Positions 26,162 to 35,364 are shown, counted from the stretch's first letter. The stretch is DNA of 64,000 nt from Herbiconiux gentiana (GCF_024978135.1 NZ_JANTEZ010000001.1:372001-436000), one strand, 5' to 3'. The notes: generated from the letters alone by a model not told the origin. Translations and numbers: made by a program.

Positions 26162-28607
26162 CCGCGTTCACGATCCGGAGGAGCGCCAGGGTGCGGCGCC
26201 TGCCGAGCAGCCCGTCGGTCACCGTGGGCAGCATGCGGAAGGTCAGCTGCGCCACGACCTCCCCGGCCGCGAAGTGCACCCCGGGAGCGTCCGGCGCGCC
26301 GACGGTCTTCACGGCCTGCGAGTGCACGAGCCGCAGCAGCAGGCGCCCCACGCGGGAGCCCCCCATGTCGCCGAGCGCCGTGTCGAGGGTGAAGCGGCCG
26401 GGGCGCGCGGTGCGGTTGGGCGGGAGGGGGCGGCCGAGCATCCGCTCGAAGTCGGCGCGGGGGAAGCCGAGCACCCGTGACGGTGCGAGGTAGGCCGCGG
26501 GCAGCCGGGCCGGGGCGGGGGCGACCGCCGAGGCTCGGACCGCCTCACCCGGCGGGGTGACCGGAAGCCGGTGCACCACGTCGCGGGACGACCGCGCGAG
26601 CCGCAGCTCGAACGGCCCCGGCGAGAGCTGCCAGGCGGAGGCCGCGGGGTTCCACCACGAGAAGGCCCGGCGATCGAGAGTCAGCGTCAGCACCTCGCTC
26701 GCCCCCGGCTCGAGGGCCGTCTTGGCGAAGCCGCGCAGCTCCTGCTCGGGCCGGAAGGTCTCGGTCGAGCCGTCGTGCAGGTAGAGCTGCACGACGTCGG
26801 AACCGGCGCGCTCCCCCGTGTTCGTCACGGTCAGCCGCACCGTCAGGTCATCGCCGAGCTGCTGCACCGTCGGCTCGCTCCACGCGAAGCTCGTGTACGA
26901 GAGGCCGTGGCCGAAGCAGAAGGCGACGCGCTCGCCCGCGGTGTCGAACCAGCGGTAGCCGAGGTAGACGCTCTCGCGGTACTCGGCCGTGGCGGGGCCG
27001 TTCGGCAGGTGGGCGAGCGGATGATCGCGGTACCGCTCGGGGAAGGTCTCCGCCAGGCGCCCGCCCGGTTCGGCGAGCCCGAGCAGCACGTCGGCGAGGG
27101 CGCTGCCGCCCGCCTGGCCCCCGAGGTACCCCTCGACAATCGCCGCGACCCGCTCCCGCCACGGCAGCTCGACCGGCGAGCCGTTCTGGAGCACCACGAC
27201 CGTGCGCGGGTTCGCCGCACCGACCGTCTCGACCAGCCGGTCGTGATCGACGGGCAGCCGCAGGTGCTCGCGGTCGACGCCCTCGGTCTCGTACGTCTCG
27301 GGCAGCCCCACCACCACGACCGCGACGTCGGCCGCCGCCGCGAGCCGGGCGGCCTCGTCGAGCTGCTGCTCGCTCGCGCGGTTCGTCGCGGCGTCGTAGC
27401 CGGCCGCGAACCGCACGGAGTCCTGCAGCGCGTCCCGGAGCGAGTCGAGCAGCGTGTCGAGCCGGGTCGGCACCACGTGCGAGCTCCCCGCGCCCTGATA
27501 GCGCGGATCGGCGGCCATCGACCCGATCACGGCGACGGTCGCCCCCGCCGGGATCGGCAGCACCCCGTCGTTCTGCAGCAGCACCGTCCCCGCCGCCGAC
27601 ACCCGCCTGGCCAGCTCGTGGTGCGCGTCGAGGTCGGGCTCCGGCGCATCCACGGCGACACCCGCATGCTCGTCGACGAGCCGCAGCACGCGCTCCACCG
27701 CCGCGTCGAGCGCGGCCCGCCCCCGGGAGGCCCGCCGGGCCGCGGCGTCGAGCGCACCCCGCCCGCGCGAGGTGGGCCGGGCATCCGTCGCCCACCGGCG
27801 GGTCATCACGGCGTCGTCGCGCCGACCGAGCCCCGGCATGCTGAGGTCGGTGCCCGCGGGCACCGAGAGGGTGCGGTCCCACGACGCCCCCCAGTCCGAC
27901 ACGACGGCTCCCGTGAAGCCCCATTCCTCGCGCAGCACCCCTGTGAGCAGCCAGCGCGACTCGGTGCAGTGCCGGCCGTTCAGCCGGTTGTAGGCCGCCA
28001 TCACGGTGGCCGGACGCGCCGAGCGCACGATGTGCTCGAACGGCGCCAGGTAGAGCTCGCGCAGCGCCCGGTCGTCGACGATCACGTCGATGCCGTAGCG
28101 CCGCTGCTCGGTGTCGTTCGCGGCGAAGTGCTTCAGCGACGCGCCGACCCCCGTGCTCTGCAGGCCCCGCACCCAGGCGGCTCCGAGCCGGGCGGAGAGC
28201 AGCGGGTCCTCGGCGAAGTACTCGAAGTTCCGCCCGCCCACCGGTGTGCGCTTGAGGTTCACGCCCGGCCCGAGCAGCACCCCGATGCCGTGGGCGGCGG
28301 CCTCCCGGCCGAGGGCCGCGCCCACCTCGCCCACGAGTGACTCGTCCCACGAGGCCCCGAGGGCGGCGGCCGTCGGGAAGCACGTCGCCGGATGCGAGTC
28401 GAACATCGACAGTCCCGAACCCTCGCGCGGGCGGCGCACGCCGTGCGGCCCGTCGCCCAGGCGGAGCAGGGGGATGCCGAGCCGCTCGACACCCACGGTC
28501 GTCCAGGCGTCGGCCCCGGCTGTCAGCGCGACCTTCTCCGCCGCGGTCAGGCGTTCCAGCCGGTCGTCCGCCTCGCCTGCCGTCGTCTCGTCGCGCGCGC
28601 CACTCAC
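26088..28607 (-). CDS. Cytoplasmic GH3 beta-glucosidase with C-terminal extension
   Basis: An 839-residue GH3 enzyme without a signal peptide. The catalytic barrel starts near residue 20 (LTAAEKVALTAGADAW) with RLGDGPHGVR, KHFAANDTEQRR and the nucleophile Asp238 in AVVSDWG. The GH3 C-domain (about 330-560) contains AAGTVLLQNDGVLPI, and a fibronectin-III-like domain follows (about 590-680). About 120 further residues form an extension of unclear role. At about residues 275-302 a 14-residue unit (SRGRGALDAAARRA / SRGRAALDAAVERV) is tandemly repeated. I take the GTG at 28607 because TAGCGT lies seven bases upstream; a GTG at 28616 is the alternative. It would split imported oligosaccharides, perhaps those released by the secreted GH3. 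Confidence 0.88.
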   Translation of the reverse strand: MSGARDETTAGEADDRLERLTAAEKVALTAGADAWTTVGVERLGIPLLRLGDGPHGVRRPREGSGLSMFDSHPATCFPTAAALGASWDESLVGEVGAALGREAAAHGIGVLLGPGVNLKRTPVGGRNFEYFAEDPLLSARLGAAWVRGLQSTGVGASLKHFAANDTEQRRYGIDVIVDDRALRELYLAPFEHIVRSARPATVMAAYNRLNGRHCTESRWLLTGVLREEWGFTGAVVSDWGASWDRTLSVPAGTDLSMPGLGRRDDAVMTRRWATDARPTSRGRGALDAAARRASRGRAALDAAVERVLRLVDEHAGVAVDAPEPDLDAHHELARRVSAAGTVLLQNDGVLPIPAGATVAVIGSMAADPRYQGAGSSHVVPTRLDTLLDSLRDALQDSVRFAAGYDAATNRASEQQLDEAARLAAAADVAVVVVGLPETYETEGVDREHLRLPVDHDRLVETVGAANPRTVVVLQNGSPVELPWRERVAAIVEGYLGGQAGGSALADVLLGLAEPGGRLAETFPERYRDHPLAHLPNGPATAEYRESVYLGYRWFDTAGERVAFCFGHGLSYTSFAWSEPTVQQLGDDLTVRLTVTNTGERAGSDVVQLYLHDGSTETFRPEQELRGFAKTALEPGASEVLTLTLDRRAFSWWNPAASAWQLSPGPFELRLARSSRDVVHRLPVTPPGEAVRASAVAPAPARLPAAYLAPSRVLGFPRADFERMLGRPLPPNRTARPGRFTLDTALGDMGGSRVGRLLLRLVHSQAVKTVGAPDAPGVHFAAGEVVAQLTFRMLPTVTDGLLGRRRTLALLRIVNAVSRAGRPVSWLRRAGTRRARGSRS
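27703..27786 (-). repeat. In-frame 42-bp tandem duplication inside the GH3 gene
   Basis: Two imperfect 42-base units, each coding 14 residues of the pattern SRGRxALDAAxxRx. They sit between the catalytic barrel and the C-domain, just before ERVLRLVDEHAG. Orthologues normally have one such helix. Confidence 0.6.
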
Positions 28608-28614
28608 CCCGCCC

Positions 28615-28620
28615 ACGCTA
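28615..28620 (-). promoter_or_regulatory. Candidate -10 element TAGCGT for the second GH3 gene
   Basis: On the minus strand TAGCGT ends seven bases before the GTG at 28607. No Shine-Dalgarno sequence is in the gap, so a leaderless transcript beginning at that GTG is likely. Confidence 0.45.
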
Positions 28621-28739
28621 GTGCTCCGGATGCCCGTCCCCGCGCATCCGCCCCGCGACGCTTCTCTGCACCTGTCGCACGGCGCTCACGTTCTGCCAGA
28701 CTGACGGCACCGACCACCGCTCCAGCCGAAGGACCCGAC

Positions 28740-29624
28740 GTGACCGACTCCCTCGCCCCCCTCCTCGCCGCCGATCTGCCGACGGTGTCGATCGTGATCC
28801 CGGCGTACAACGAGGAGTCGGGCATCCGCCACTGTCTCGTCGCGGCGATCGAGCAGACGGTGCCGGCGCACGAGATCGTCGTGGTCGACAACCGCTCGAC
28901 CGACGGAACACGCGCGGCGGTCGAGGCGATGAGCCAGGCGTTCCCCGAGGCGAACATCCGGCTGATCACGCAGGACGCCGAGCAGGGCATCACCCCCACC
29001 CGGAACGCCGGCTTCGACGCCGCGACCGGCACGGTGATCGGGCGGATCGACGCCGACACCGCCCTCGCGCCGAACTGGGTGGAGCAGGTGCAGCGCGCCT
29101 TCGCCACCGGCGACTTCGTGGCGGCGAGCGGCCCCGTCGAGTACTACGACATGCCGATGCGGCGCTTCGGTCTGCACGCCGACGACACCGTGCGGAAGCT
29201 GCAGGTGAAGCTCGCGGGCGACTACGTCTTCCTCTTCGGCACCAACATGGCCATCACGAAGGAGGCCTGGCTGGCGGTGCGGGGCGACGTCTGCGCCGAC
29301 CGCGAGGACCTCATGCACGAGGACCTCGACCTCGCCGTGCACCTCGCCCTGAAGGGGCTGAAGATCGGCTACGTCTCGGCGATGACGGTGGGCATGTCGG
29401 CGCGGCGCCTCGACTCGTCGCCGCGCGACTACTTCTACTACGTCGAGCGTTTCAAGCGCACCTACGACGCCCACGGCATCCGCGACGTGCGTCTGCTGGC
29501 CCCCATGGCGGTCTTCCTGGGCATCTACCCGGCGCTGCACGCCGAGCGCGCGCTCCGCGGGCCCCGCACGGCGCAGCGCTGGGGAGGCGTCCCGAAGCAG
29601 CCCGCGGTCGCCCCCACCGACTGA
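28740..29624 (+). CDS. Family 2 glycosyltransferase
   Basis: A 294-residue GT-A-fold enzyme. The GTG at 28740 has GAAGGA seven bases upstream. The N-terminal GT2 motif is VSIVIPAYNEESGI (about 18-31), followed by VVVDNRSTDGT and the metal-binding DxD in GRIDADTA (about 100-107). HEDLDLAVHLALKGLKIGY supplies the ED/catalytic-base region. No transmembrane helix is evident except a weak C-terminal hydrophobic patch. It transfers a sugar to a lipid or glycan in the cytoplasm or at the inner membrane face; donor and acceptor are unknown. It is divergent from the GH3 gene. Confidence 0.87.
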   Translation: MTDSLAPLLAADLPTVSIVIPAYNEESGIRHCLVAAIEQTVPAHEIVVVDNRSTDGTRAAVEAMSQAFPEANIRLITQDAEQGITPTRNAGFDAATGTVIGRIDADTALAPNWVEQVQRAFATGDFVAASGPVEYYDMPMRRFGLHADDTVRKLQVKLAGDYVFLFGTNMAITKEAWLAVRGDVCADREDLMHEDLDLAVHLALKGLKIGYVSAMTVGMSARRLDSSPRDYFYYVERFKRTYDAHGIRDVRLLAPMAVFLGIYPALHAERALRGPRTAQRWGGVPKQPAVAPTD

Positions 29625-29637
29625 CGACGCGCCCGCG

Positions 29638-29689
29638 GGGTCGCGCAAAAACGCCCTCGAGCGCCAAGGACGCGGACTTTGCGCGACCC
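29638..29689. repeat. 12-bp perfect inverted repeat with a 28-base loop between convergent genes
   Basis: GGGTCGCGCAAA (29638-29649) and TTTGCGCGACCC (29678-29689) are exact inverted copies. They lie between the GT2 stop and the tetR stop. The stem could act as a terminator in both directions; there is no U-tract beyond it. The discrete arms also resemble a dispersed palindromic repeat. Confidence 0.6.
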
Positions 29690-29698
29690 GGGTGGCGC

Positions 29699-30277
29699 CT
29701 AGGGGCCGAAGAGCGCCGCGAGGTCGCGCCAGGCGTCCGCCAGATGGGCGGAAAGGGGACTGAGCGGCGGGCCGTCGAGCCACGAGTCGAGCGCGCGGTC
29801 GAAGACGAGCACCGCGACCGACGCGAGCAGCCGGGCCTCGGCCGGCGTGACCTCCGTGCCGGGCCGCGAGCGGGCGACGAGCGCCTCCGCGATCGCGTCG
29901 GCGAGGTGCCCCGACTTCAGCAGCTCGCGCTCGCGCAGCTGGTCCTCGGCGCGGATGACCGCGCGACGCCGCAGGATCGGCTCCCGCCACTGGGCGAGCG
30001 GTGACGTCGCCCGTTCGAGACCCTGCTGCAGCGCCGCGAGCGGGGCCGTCTCCGCAGGCAGACCCTCCAGCGCCGCCGCAACCACCCGGGGGAACTCGCG
30101 ATCGCGCAGGAAGAAGACGTCGCGCTTGTCGGCGAAGTGCCGGAAGAAGGTGCGGGTCGTCAGACCCGCCCGGTGCGTGATCTGCGGCACGGTGGTCGCC
30201 GCGTAGCCCTGCTCGGCCACGAGGTCGAGCGCCGCCGCCTCGAGGCGGAGCGCAGCATCCGGAGCCCATCGCGTCAT
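29699..30277 (-). CDS. TetR-family regulator of the divergent oxidoreductase
   Basis: A 192-residue TetR protein with the helix-turn-helix at about residues 8-55 (RLEAAALDLVAEQGYAATTVPQITHRAGLTTRTFFRHFADK). The C-terminal ligand domain carries no recognisable signature. It is divergent from a quinone-oxidoreductase-like gene; two ATGACA/TGTCAT palindromes fill the gap. It therefore probably represses both itself and that gene until it binds an electrophile or drug; the inducer is not deducible. Confidence 0.92.
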   Translation of the reverse strand: MTRWAPDAALRLEAAALDLVAEQGYAATTVPQITHRAGLTTRTFFRHFADKRDVFFLRDREFPRVVAAALEGLPAETAPLAALQQGLERATSPLAQWREPILRRRAVIRAEDQLRERELLKSGHLADAIAEALVARSRPGTEVTPAEARLLASVAVLVFDRALDSWLDGPPLSPLSAHLADAWRDLAALFGP

Positions 30278-30288
30278 GCGACCACCTT

Positions 30289-30329
30289 ATGACATTCCGT
30301 GTCATGATGGCTATGGCACGACGTGTCAT
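30289..30329. promoter_or_regulatory. Tandem TetR operators
   Basis: Two palindromes of the form ATGACA-N5-TGTCAT, 24 bases apart: 30289-30305 is perfect and 30313-30329 has one mismatch (ATGGCA). They lie 11 bases upstream of the tetR start and 47 bases upstream of the oxidoreductase start. Position, symmetry and length are those of TetR binding sites. Confidence 0.75.
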
Positions 30330-30376
30330 CGAGACCGTGACCACGGCCACCCACCACGACCGCACAGGAGAACCGG

Positions 30377-31507
30377 ATGCCCGCCAGCACTCCCCCCAAC
30401 ACCGCCGCCTGGCTCGACGCCCCCTACGCCGACCTCACCGTCCGCGACGCGCCCGTCCCGACCGCCGGCGCGAGCCAGCTCCTGGTGCGGGTGCGCGCCG
30501 TCGCGATCAACCCGCTGGACGCCGTGATCCAGTCAAACGGCCGGATGATGTACCGCTGGCTCGACGAGCCCGCCGTGCTCGGCGAGGACGTCGCCGGCGA
30601 GGTCGTCGCGGTCGGCGACGCCGTCACCCGGTTCTCACCGGGCGACCGCGTGGTCGGCTACGCACTCGGAGCGGAGAAGGGCCGCGACCATGTCGGCGAG
30701 GGCGGCTTCCAGCAGCTCGTGCTGCTCGAAGAGGGCCTCACCGCCCCGGTGCCCGACGGATCGGCCTTCGAGGACGTGGTGGCGCTGCCGCTCGCGGTGT
30801 CGACGGCGGCCGTGGCCCTGTTCCAGGGCGATCAGCTCGGCCTCGCGCATCCGGCCCCGGGCGCCGCCCCGCGCGCCGAGACCGTCGTGGTCTGGGGTGG
30901 CGGCACGAGTGTCGGCCTGAACGCGGTGCAGCTCGCCGCGGCCGCCGGCTACCGCGTGGTCACGACGGCCTCCCCCGCGAACCACGCCCTGCTGCGAGAG
31001 CTCGGTGCCGCCGAGGCGGTCGACTACCGCGACTCCGACGCGGTGGCGAAGGTGGTCGCGGCGGTCGGCGGGCAGCCGGTTGCCGGGGTGCTCGCCATCG
31101 CCACCGGTTCGGCCGAACCGTGCGTGGCGATCGCCGCCGCCACGGGCGCGAATCGGGTCGCCCTCGCCAGCCCGTCGGTGTCGTTCTTCGACCAGCCCCG
31201 CCGCGGCGGTTTCTCCGCCCGCCGGGTCGCGATGATCGCCGGGCTGGTGCGGGGCAACCTCGCGCTGCAGCTGCGCTGCCTCCCGCGCGGCATCCGCGCC
31301 CGGTTCGTCTGGGGCAGCACTCTCGCCTCGAACGAGGTGGGCCGGATGCTCTGGGCCGACCACCTCCCGACCGCCCTCGCCGAGGGCCGCCACCGGGTGC
31401 TGCCGCGGGCGGAGGTCGTGGGGAGCGGGCTGCCGAGCATCCAGCCCGCCGTCGACCGGATGCGCACCGGCGTCTCGGCGACGAAGCTCGTGGTGACGCT
31501 GCCCTGA
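30377..31507 (+). CDS. Quinone oxidoreductase-like MDR enzyme (TetR-controlled)
   Basis: A 376-residue zinc-independent medium-chain reductase. The GroES-like half has VRAVAINPLDAVIQSNGRMMY and GEDVAGEVVAVGDAV. The Rossmann motif is VVVWGGGTSVGLNAVQLA (about 170-188). Unlike the oxidoreductase at 8346, it belongs to the subgroup related to fungal trans-enoyl reductases and zinc-binding oxidoreductases (long C-terminus with FVWGSTLASNEVGRMLW). AGGAGAACC lies upstream of the ATG. NADPH-dependent reduction of a quinone, enone or toxic aldehyde is likely; the divergent TetR suggests inducible detoxification. Confidence 0.82.
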   Translation: MPASTPPNTAAWLDAPYADLTVRDAPVPTAGASQLLVRVRAVAINPLDAVIQSNGRMMYRWLDEPAVLGEDVAGEVVAVGDAVTRFSPGDRVVGYALGAEKGRDHVGEGGFQQLVLLEEGLTAPVPDGSAFEDVVALPLAVSTAAVALFQGDQLGLAHPAPGAAPRAETVVVWGGGTSVGLNAVQLAAAAGYRVVTTASPANHALLRELGAAEAVDYRDSDAVAKVVAAVGGQPVAGVLAIATGSAEPCVAIAAATGANRVALASPSVSFFDQPRRGGFSARRVAMIAGLVRGNLALQLRCLPRGIRARFVWGSTLASNEVGRMLWADHLPTALAEGRHRVLPRAEVVGSGLPSIQPAVDRMRTGVSATKLVVTLP

Positions 31508-31529
31508 ATTAGGGCCCGCGGGGCGGGAG

Positions 31530-32450
31530 CTAGTCGTCGCGCACGACGTCGAGCGCGTGCTGCAGATCGGCCGGGTAGTGGCTCTCGAACGAGACGTACT
31601 CGCGGGTGCGCGGATGCACGAAGCCGAGCCGCATGGCGTGCAGCCACTGCCGCCCGAGCCCGAGCCGCGCCGAGAGCACGGGATCGGCCCCGTACATCGA
31701 GTCGCCGACGCAGGGGTGCCGCTGCGCGGCCATGTGCACCCGGATCTGGTGGGTGCGCCCCGTCTCGAGGTGGATCTCGAGCAGCGTCGCCGCACGGAAG
31801 GCCTCGAGCGTGTCGTAGTGCGTGATCGAATGCTTGCCGTCGGCGGTGACCGCGAACTTCCAGTCGGAGCGGGGATGCCGCCCGATGGGGGCGTCGATGG
31901 TGCCGGCGAACGGGTCGGGGTGGCCCTGCACGAGGGCGTGGTAGATCTTGTCGACCTCGCGGTCGTGGAAGAGCCGCTTGAGCCAGGTGTAGGCCTCCTC
32001 GCTCTTCGCGACGACCATCAGCCCGCTGGTGCCCGCGTCGAGGCGGTGCACGATGCCCGCGCGCTCGGCGGCGCCGCTCGTGGCGATGCGGTAGCCGGCC
32101 CCGGCGAGGGCGCCGAGCACCGTCGGCCCGTCCCAGCCGACCGAGGGGTGCGCGGCCACGCCGACGGGCTTGTCGACCACGATGATGTCGTCGTCGTCGT
32201 ACACGACGTCCAGCTCCGGCACGATGACCGGCACGATCCGCGGCTCCTCCTTCGGCGCCCACTCGATGGAGAGCCAGGTGTCGCGGCGCAGCCGGTCGCT
32301 CCGGCCGACCGGCCGGCCGTCGACGCTCACGCCGCCGGCGTCGACGACGTCGGCGGCGAAGGTGCGGGAGAAGCCGAGCAGCTTGGCGATGCCCGCGTCG
32401 ACGCGCGTGCCGTCGAGCCCGTCGGGCACGGGGAGGGTGCGCGACTCCAT
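31530..32450 (-). CDS. rluD: 23S rRNA pseudouridine synthase, RluD type
   Basis: A 306-residue pseudouridine synthase. An S4 RNA-binding domain (about 14-62) precedes the catalytic domain with the essential Asp138 in [12 protein letters not shown] and the [13 protein letters not shown] motif. It isomerises uridines in the large-subunit rRNA (helix 69 in E. coli RluD). It is the last gene of the division cluster, two bases after lspA, an order (wag31-lspA-rluD) conserved in actinobacteria. Confidence 0.93.
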   Translation of the reverse strand: MESRTLPVPDGLDGTRVDAGIAKLLGFSRTFAADVVDAGGVSVDGRPVGRSDRLRRDTWLSIEWAPKEEPRIVPVIVPELDVVYDDDDIIVVDKPVGVAAHPSVGWDGPTVLGALAGAGYRIATSGAAERAGIVHRLDAGTSGLMVVAKSEEAYTWLKRLFHDREVDKIYHALVQGHPDPFAGTIDAPIGRHPRSDWKFAVTADGKHSITHYDTLEAFRAATLLEIHLETGRTHQIRVHMAAQRHPCVGDSMYGADPVLSARLGLGRQWLHAMRLGFVHPRTREYVSFESHYPADLQHALDVVRDD

Positions 32451-32452
32451 GG

Positions 32453-33028
32453 TCAGCGGCTCTCGGGGCCGGTGACGGGCGACGCGTCGGCGTCAATGAC
32501 GGCGTCGCTCTCGGGCTTGGCGCCGCGGCTGCCGTCGAGCCCCACACCGCGGAGGGTGAGGATGAGGAACAGCACCATGGCGCCGGTGATGCAGACGTCG
32601 GCGACGTTGAAGATCGCCGGCAGCAGCGGGATGGTGAGGAAGTCGATGACGTGCCCCACACCGAAGCCGGGCTCCCGGAAGAGCCGGTCGATCAGGTTGC
32701 CGATGGTGCCGCCGAGCAGCAGCCCGAACACCCAGGCCCAGGCGAACGAGCGGATGCGCCGGGCGAACCAGATGATCACCACGGTCACGGCGGCCGCCAG
32801 GATCGAGAAGATCCAGGTGTACGCGTTGCCGATCGAGAAGGCGGCGCCCGAGTTCTTCACGAAACGGAACTGGATGAGGTCGCCCACGACGGGGACGACC
32901 TCACCCAGTTCGAGGTTCGAAACCACGAGGAACTTCGTGAACTGATCGATGGCGACCGCCGCGACTGCGACGATCGCCAGGACGATCAGTACCCGAGGGC
33001 GAGCCTTCTGGGTCTGACTAGGCTCCAA
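32453..33028 (-). CDS. lspA: Lipoprotein signal peptidase II
   Basis: A 191-residue polytopic aspartic protease. Four transmembrane helices (about 12-32, 68-90, 95-113, 135-160). Catalytic Asp114 ([10 protein letters not shown]) and Asp144 (FNVADVCI) and the NSGAAFSI loop are intact. It cleaves signal peptides of diacylglyceryl-modified prolipoproteins, such as those encoded at 2470 and 17875. The start overlaps the wag31 end by 11 bases. A 35-residue hydrophilic C-terminal tail is specific to this relative group. Confidence 0.95.
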   Translation of the reverse strand: MEPSQTQKARPRVLIVLAIVAVAAVAIDQFTKFLVVSNLELGEVVPVVGDLIQFRFVKNSGAAFSIGNAYTWIFSILAAAVTVVIIWFARRIRSFAWAWVFGLLLGGTIGNLIDRLFREPGFGVGHVIDFLTIPLLPAIFNVADVCITGAMVLFLILTLRGVGLDGSRGAKPESDAVIDADASPVTGPESR

Positions 33029-33656
33029 AGCCGCTGAAGCTGGAAGACGGGGTCTTCTCGTTGTCGACGCTCGAGGAGGTCAGATCGCGGAGCTGGTCCT
33101 CGATGTAGCCCTTCAGGCCGGCGCGGTAGTCCTTCTCGAAGGTGCGCAGCTCGTCGATGCGGTGCTCGATGCCGGCCTTCTCCTGGTTGAGACGGGCCAG
33201 CTCGTTGCGCTGCTTGGTCTCGGCCTCGGCGACGATGCGCGCGGCGGTGGCGTGACCCTCGGCGATGAGGGCGTCGCGCTTGTCGGCACCCTCCTTGACG
33301 TGCTCGTCGTGCAGACGGCGCGCCAGCTGGAGCAGGTTCGTCGTGGAGACCGACTCGTCCTCGACCTCGGCGGCCGGGGCCGGCGCGGGGGTGGCGGCGG
33401 GAGCCGCAGCGACGGGCGCGGGCACCTCGGCGACGGGGGCCGGAGCCGGCGTCTCGTCGGCAGCGGCCGGGACCGCCGAGACGGGAGCGGAGCCGCTCTC
33501 GAGCTGGGCCTTCAGCTCCTCGTTCTCCTGCGTCAGGCGACGGAGCTCGACCACGACCTCGTCGAGGAAGTCGTCGACCTCGTCCTGGTCGTATCCTTCA
33601 CGGAACTTGGTCTGAGAAAATCTCTTGTTAACAACATCTTCCGGAGTTAACGCCAT
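33018..33656 (-). CDS. wag31: Polar growth protein DivIVA/Wag31
   Basis: A 212-residue coiled-coil protein. The conserved N-terminal membrane-binding domain is MALTPEDVVNKRFSQTKFREGYDQDEVDDFLDE, followed by a coiled coil (about 30-52), a Pro/Ala/Glu-rich linker (about 55-98) and a second long coiled coil (about 105-190). In actinobacteria it marks the poles and recruits wall synthesis. GGTGGAAG lies upstream of the ATG. The 167-base gap before yggT probably carries its own promoter. Confidence 0.95.
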   Translation of the reverse strand: MALTPEDVVNKRFSQTKFREGYDQDEVDDFLDEVVVELRRLTQENEELKAQLESGSAPVSAVPAAADETPAPAPVAEVPAPVAAAPAATPAPAPAAEVEDESVSTTNLLQLARRLHDEHVKEGADKRDALIAEGHATAARIVAEAETKQRNELARLNQEKAGIEHRIDELRTFEKDYRAGLKGYIEDQLRDLTSSSVDNEKTPSSSFSGFGA

Positions 33657-33696
33657 GGTCTTCCACCTTTATTGCTTTGACAGACAGTGATAACGC

Positions 33697-33714
33697 GTTG
33701 CTAACCGTAGCAAC
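33697..33714. promoter_or_regulatory. Inverted repeat upstream of wag31
   Basis: GTTGCTA-ACCG-TAGCAAC, a perfect 7-base inverted repeat 41 bases before the wag31 ATG. It lies in the AT-richer stretch of the yggT-wag31 gap and may be a regulator site overlapping the wag31 promoter, or a hairpin. Confidence 0.4.
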
Positions 33715-33823
33715 ATTCCTGACGAACGTCCCATGAACGGGTCGATCGGGGCAGTGCGAGTGCTTTCAGACTACATGCGCCCCCGGTCGGGGCACATGGT
33801 CTGGTCTCAGGATTGCTCTGGGC

Positions 33824-34129
33824 TCAGGATGCGCGCAGGAAGCCCGCGACCGAGAGGCCGATGATGACGATGAGCATGACGATGCTCCAGCCGAAGTCGA
33901 GGGCCACGGGGCCCACGCGCAGCGGCGGGATGATGCGCCGGAAGAACTTGATGGGGGGATCGGTGACCGTGTAGGCCGCCTCCGCCGCCACCAGGAGCGC
34001 TCCGGTCGGTCGCCAGTCGCGACGGACCGTCCGCACGAGGTCGAGGATGAATCGACCCCACATCAGGAAGAAGTACAGCAGCAGCGCGAAATAGACGACG
34101 GTCGCGATGATCGCTACGAGTGAACCCAC
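33824..34129 (-). CDS. YggT-family membrane protein
   Basis: A 101-residue protein with two transmembrane helices (about 4-26 and 78-98) and the YggT core YTVTDPPIKFFRRIIPPLRVGPVALDFGW. YggT proteins sit in division clusters between sepF and wag31; their role (osmotic tolerance or divisome support) is poorly known. The GTG at 34129 is seven bases after the sepF stop and lacks a clear Shine-Dalgarno site, so translation may depend on sepF. Confidence 0.9.
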   Translation of the reverse strand: MGSLVAIIATVVYFALLLYFFLMWGRFILDLVRTVRRDWRPTGALLVAAEAAYTVTDPPIKFFRRIIPPLRVGPVALDFGWSIVMLIVIIGLSVAGFLRAS

Positions 34130-34136
34130 TCAGCAA

Positions 34137-34646
34137 TTATGACTGGACGAAGAAGGACGACTCCGCGCGAGCCTCGCCACCGGCGTCTCCGGAGACCGAG
34201 ACGTGCGACGGGGAGAGCAGGAAGACCTTGCTCGTGACGCGCTCGATCTTGCCGTAGAGGCCCTGCGAGAGGCCGCCGGCGAAGTCGATCAGGCGGCGCG
34301 CATCGGCATCCGTCATCTGCGACAGGTTCATGATGACCGGGATGCCCTCGCGGAAGTTCTCGGCGATGACCTGGGCATCCTTGTACTGCTTGGGGTGCAC
34401 GGTGAGGATTTCGTTCATTTCAGCAGGAGCCACATTCTTCGTCGGAGAGGTGTGCGAGGTCTTGCGGAGGGGGGTCACCGGAGCGCGGGTGGCCTGGGGT
34501 GCCGGAGCCTGGCTGGGAGCTGCCTGAGCATGCGGCACGGGCGCGACGGGCGCCTGTCGCTGCGGCTCGGCGGCGGGAGTCTCGTAGTCGAGCTCCTCGT
34601 CGGCGAGTCCCAGGTAGACCATGGTCTTGCGAAGCGGGTTGGCCAT
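34137..34646 (-). CDS. sepF: Cell division protein SepF
   Basis: A 169-residue protein. The N-terminal amphipathic membrane anchor is [18 protein letters not shown]; a Pro/Ala/Gln linker spans about 25-72; the SepF core spans about 78-150 ([30 protein letters not shown] ... [17 protein letters not shown]). It tethers FtsZ to the membrane in actinobacteria, which lack FtsA. GGAGG precedes the ATG. It lies 40 bases after yggS. Confidence 0.96.
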   Translation of the reverse strand: MANPLRKTMVYLGLADEELDYETPAAEPQRQAPVAPVPHAQAAPSQAPAPQATRAPVTPLRKTSHTSPTKNVAPAEMNEILTVHPKQYKDAQVIAENFREGIPVIMNLSQMTDADARRLIDFAGGLSQGLYGKIERVTSKVFLLSPSHVSVSGDAGGEARAESSFFVQS

Positions 34647-34686
34647 CGGAACCTCCGGTTGGGTGCGTGTTCTTCCTCCCCCGAGA

Positions 34687-35364
34687 TTAATCGCGGGGAG
34701 GCCGGATTCCCGTGATTGCCGTGCCGATGCGCAGGTGTGTCGCGCCCTCGGCGATCGCCTCGGCGAAGTCGTTCGACATGCCCGCCGACATCCACCTCGC
34801 CTCGGGCACCACCGTGCGCACGCGGTCGCCGATGCTGCGCAGCCGGGCGAAGGCCGGTCGCGGCTCCTCGTCGAGCGGAGCGACGGCCATCACGCCGAGA
34901 AGCCGCAGGCCGGATGCGCGGGCCACCCGTTCGGCGAGAGACTCCGCCTCCTCGGGCCGGGCTCCCCCGCGCTCCGGGTCGTCGGTGAGGTTGATCTGCA
35001 GGAAGACGTCGAGGGGACGCTCACCGTCGGCGAGCCGGTCGACGAGCTCGGTGCGGTCGACCGAGTGGATCACCGACGCGTACTCGCGCGCCTGGCGGGC
35101 CTTCTTCGTCTGCAGCTGACCCACGAAGTGCCAGTCCAGGTCGAGGTCGGCGAGCTCGGTCGCCTTCTCGCGCGCCTCCTGGTGGCGGTTCTCGCCGAAG
35201 TCCCGGATGCCGAGACCGTGCAGCTCGCGCACGAGCGCGGCCGGGTGGTACTTCGTGACGACGACGAGCGTCAGCTCGTCGCGCGAACGACCGACGGAGC
35301 GGGCCGCGTCCGAGATCTCGGACCCGACCCGCTCGACACGCTCGGCGAGGGGTGCTCCGGTCAC
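34687..35364 (-). CDS. yggS: YggS/PLPBP pyridoxal-phosphate homeostasis protein
   Basis: A 225-residue TIM-barrel protein. The PLP-binding Lys is Lys38 in [23 protein letters not shown] and LGVMAVAP follow, and [12 protein letters not shown] with LRIGTAITG at the end forms the phosphate site. It buffers free PLP. The GTG at 35364 overlaps the ftsZ stop (GTGA). Confidence 0.94.
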   Translation of the reverse strand: MTGAPLAERVERVGSEISDAARSVGRSRDELTLVVVTKYHPAALVRELHGLGIRDFGENRHQEAREKATELADLDLDWHFVGQLQTKKARQAREYASVIHSVDRTELVDRLADGERPLDVFLQINLTDDPERGGARPEEAESLAERVARASGLRLLGVMAVAPLDEEPRPAFARLRSIGDRVRTVVPEARWMSAGMSNDFAEAIAEGATHLRIGTAITGIRPPRD

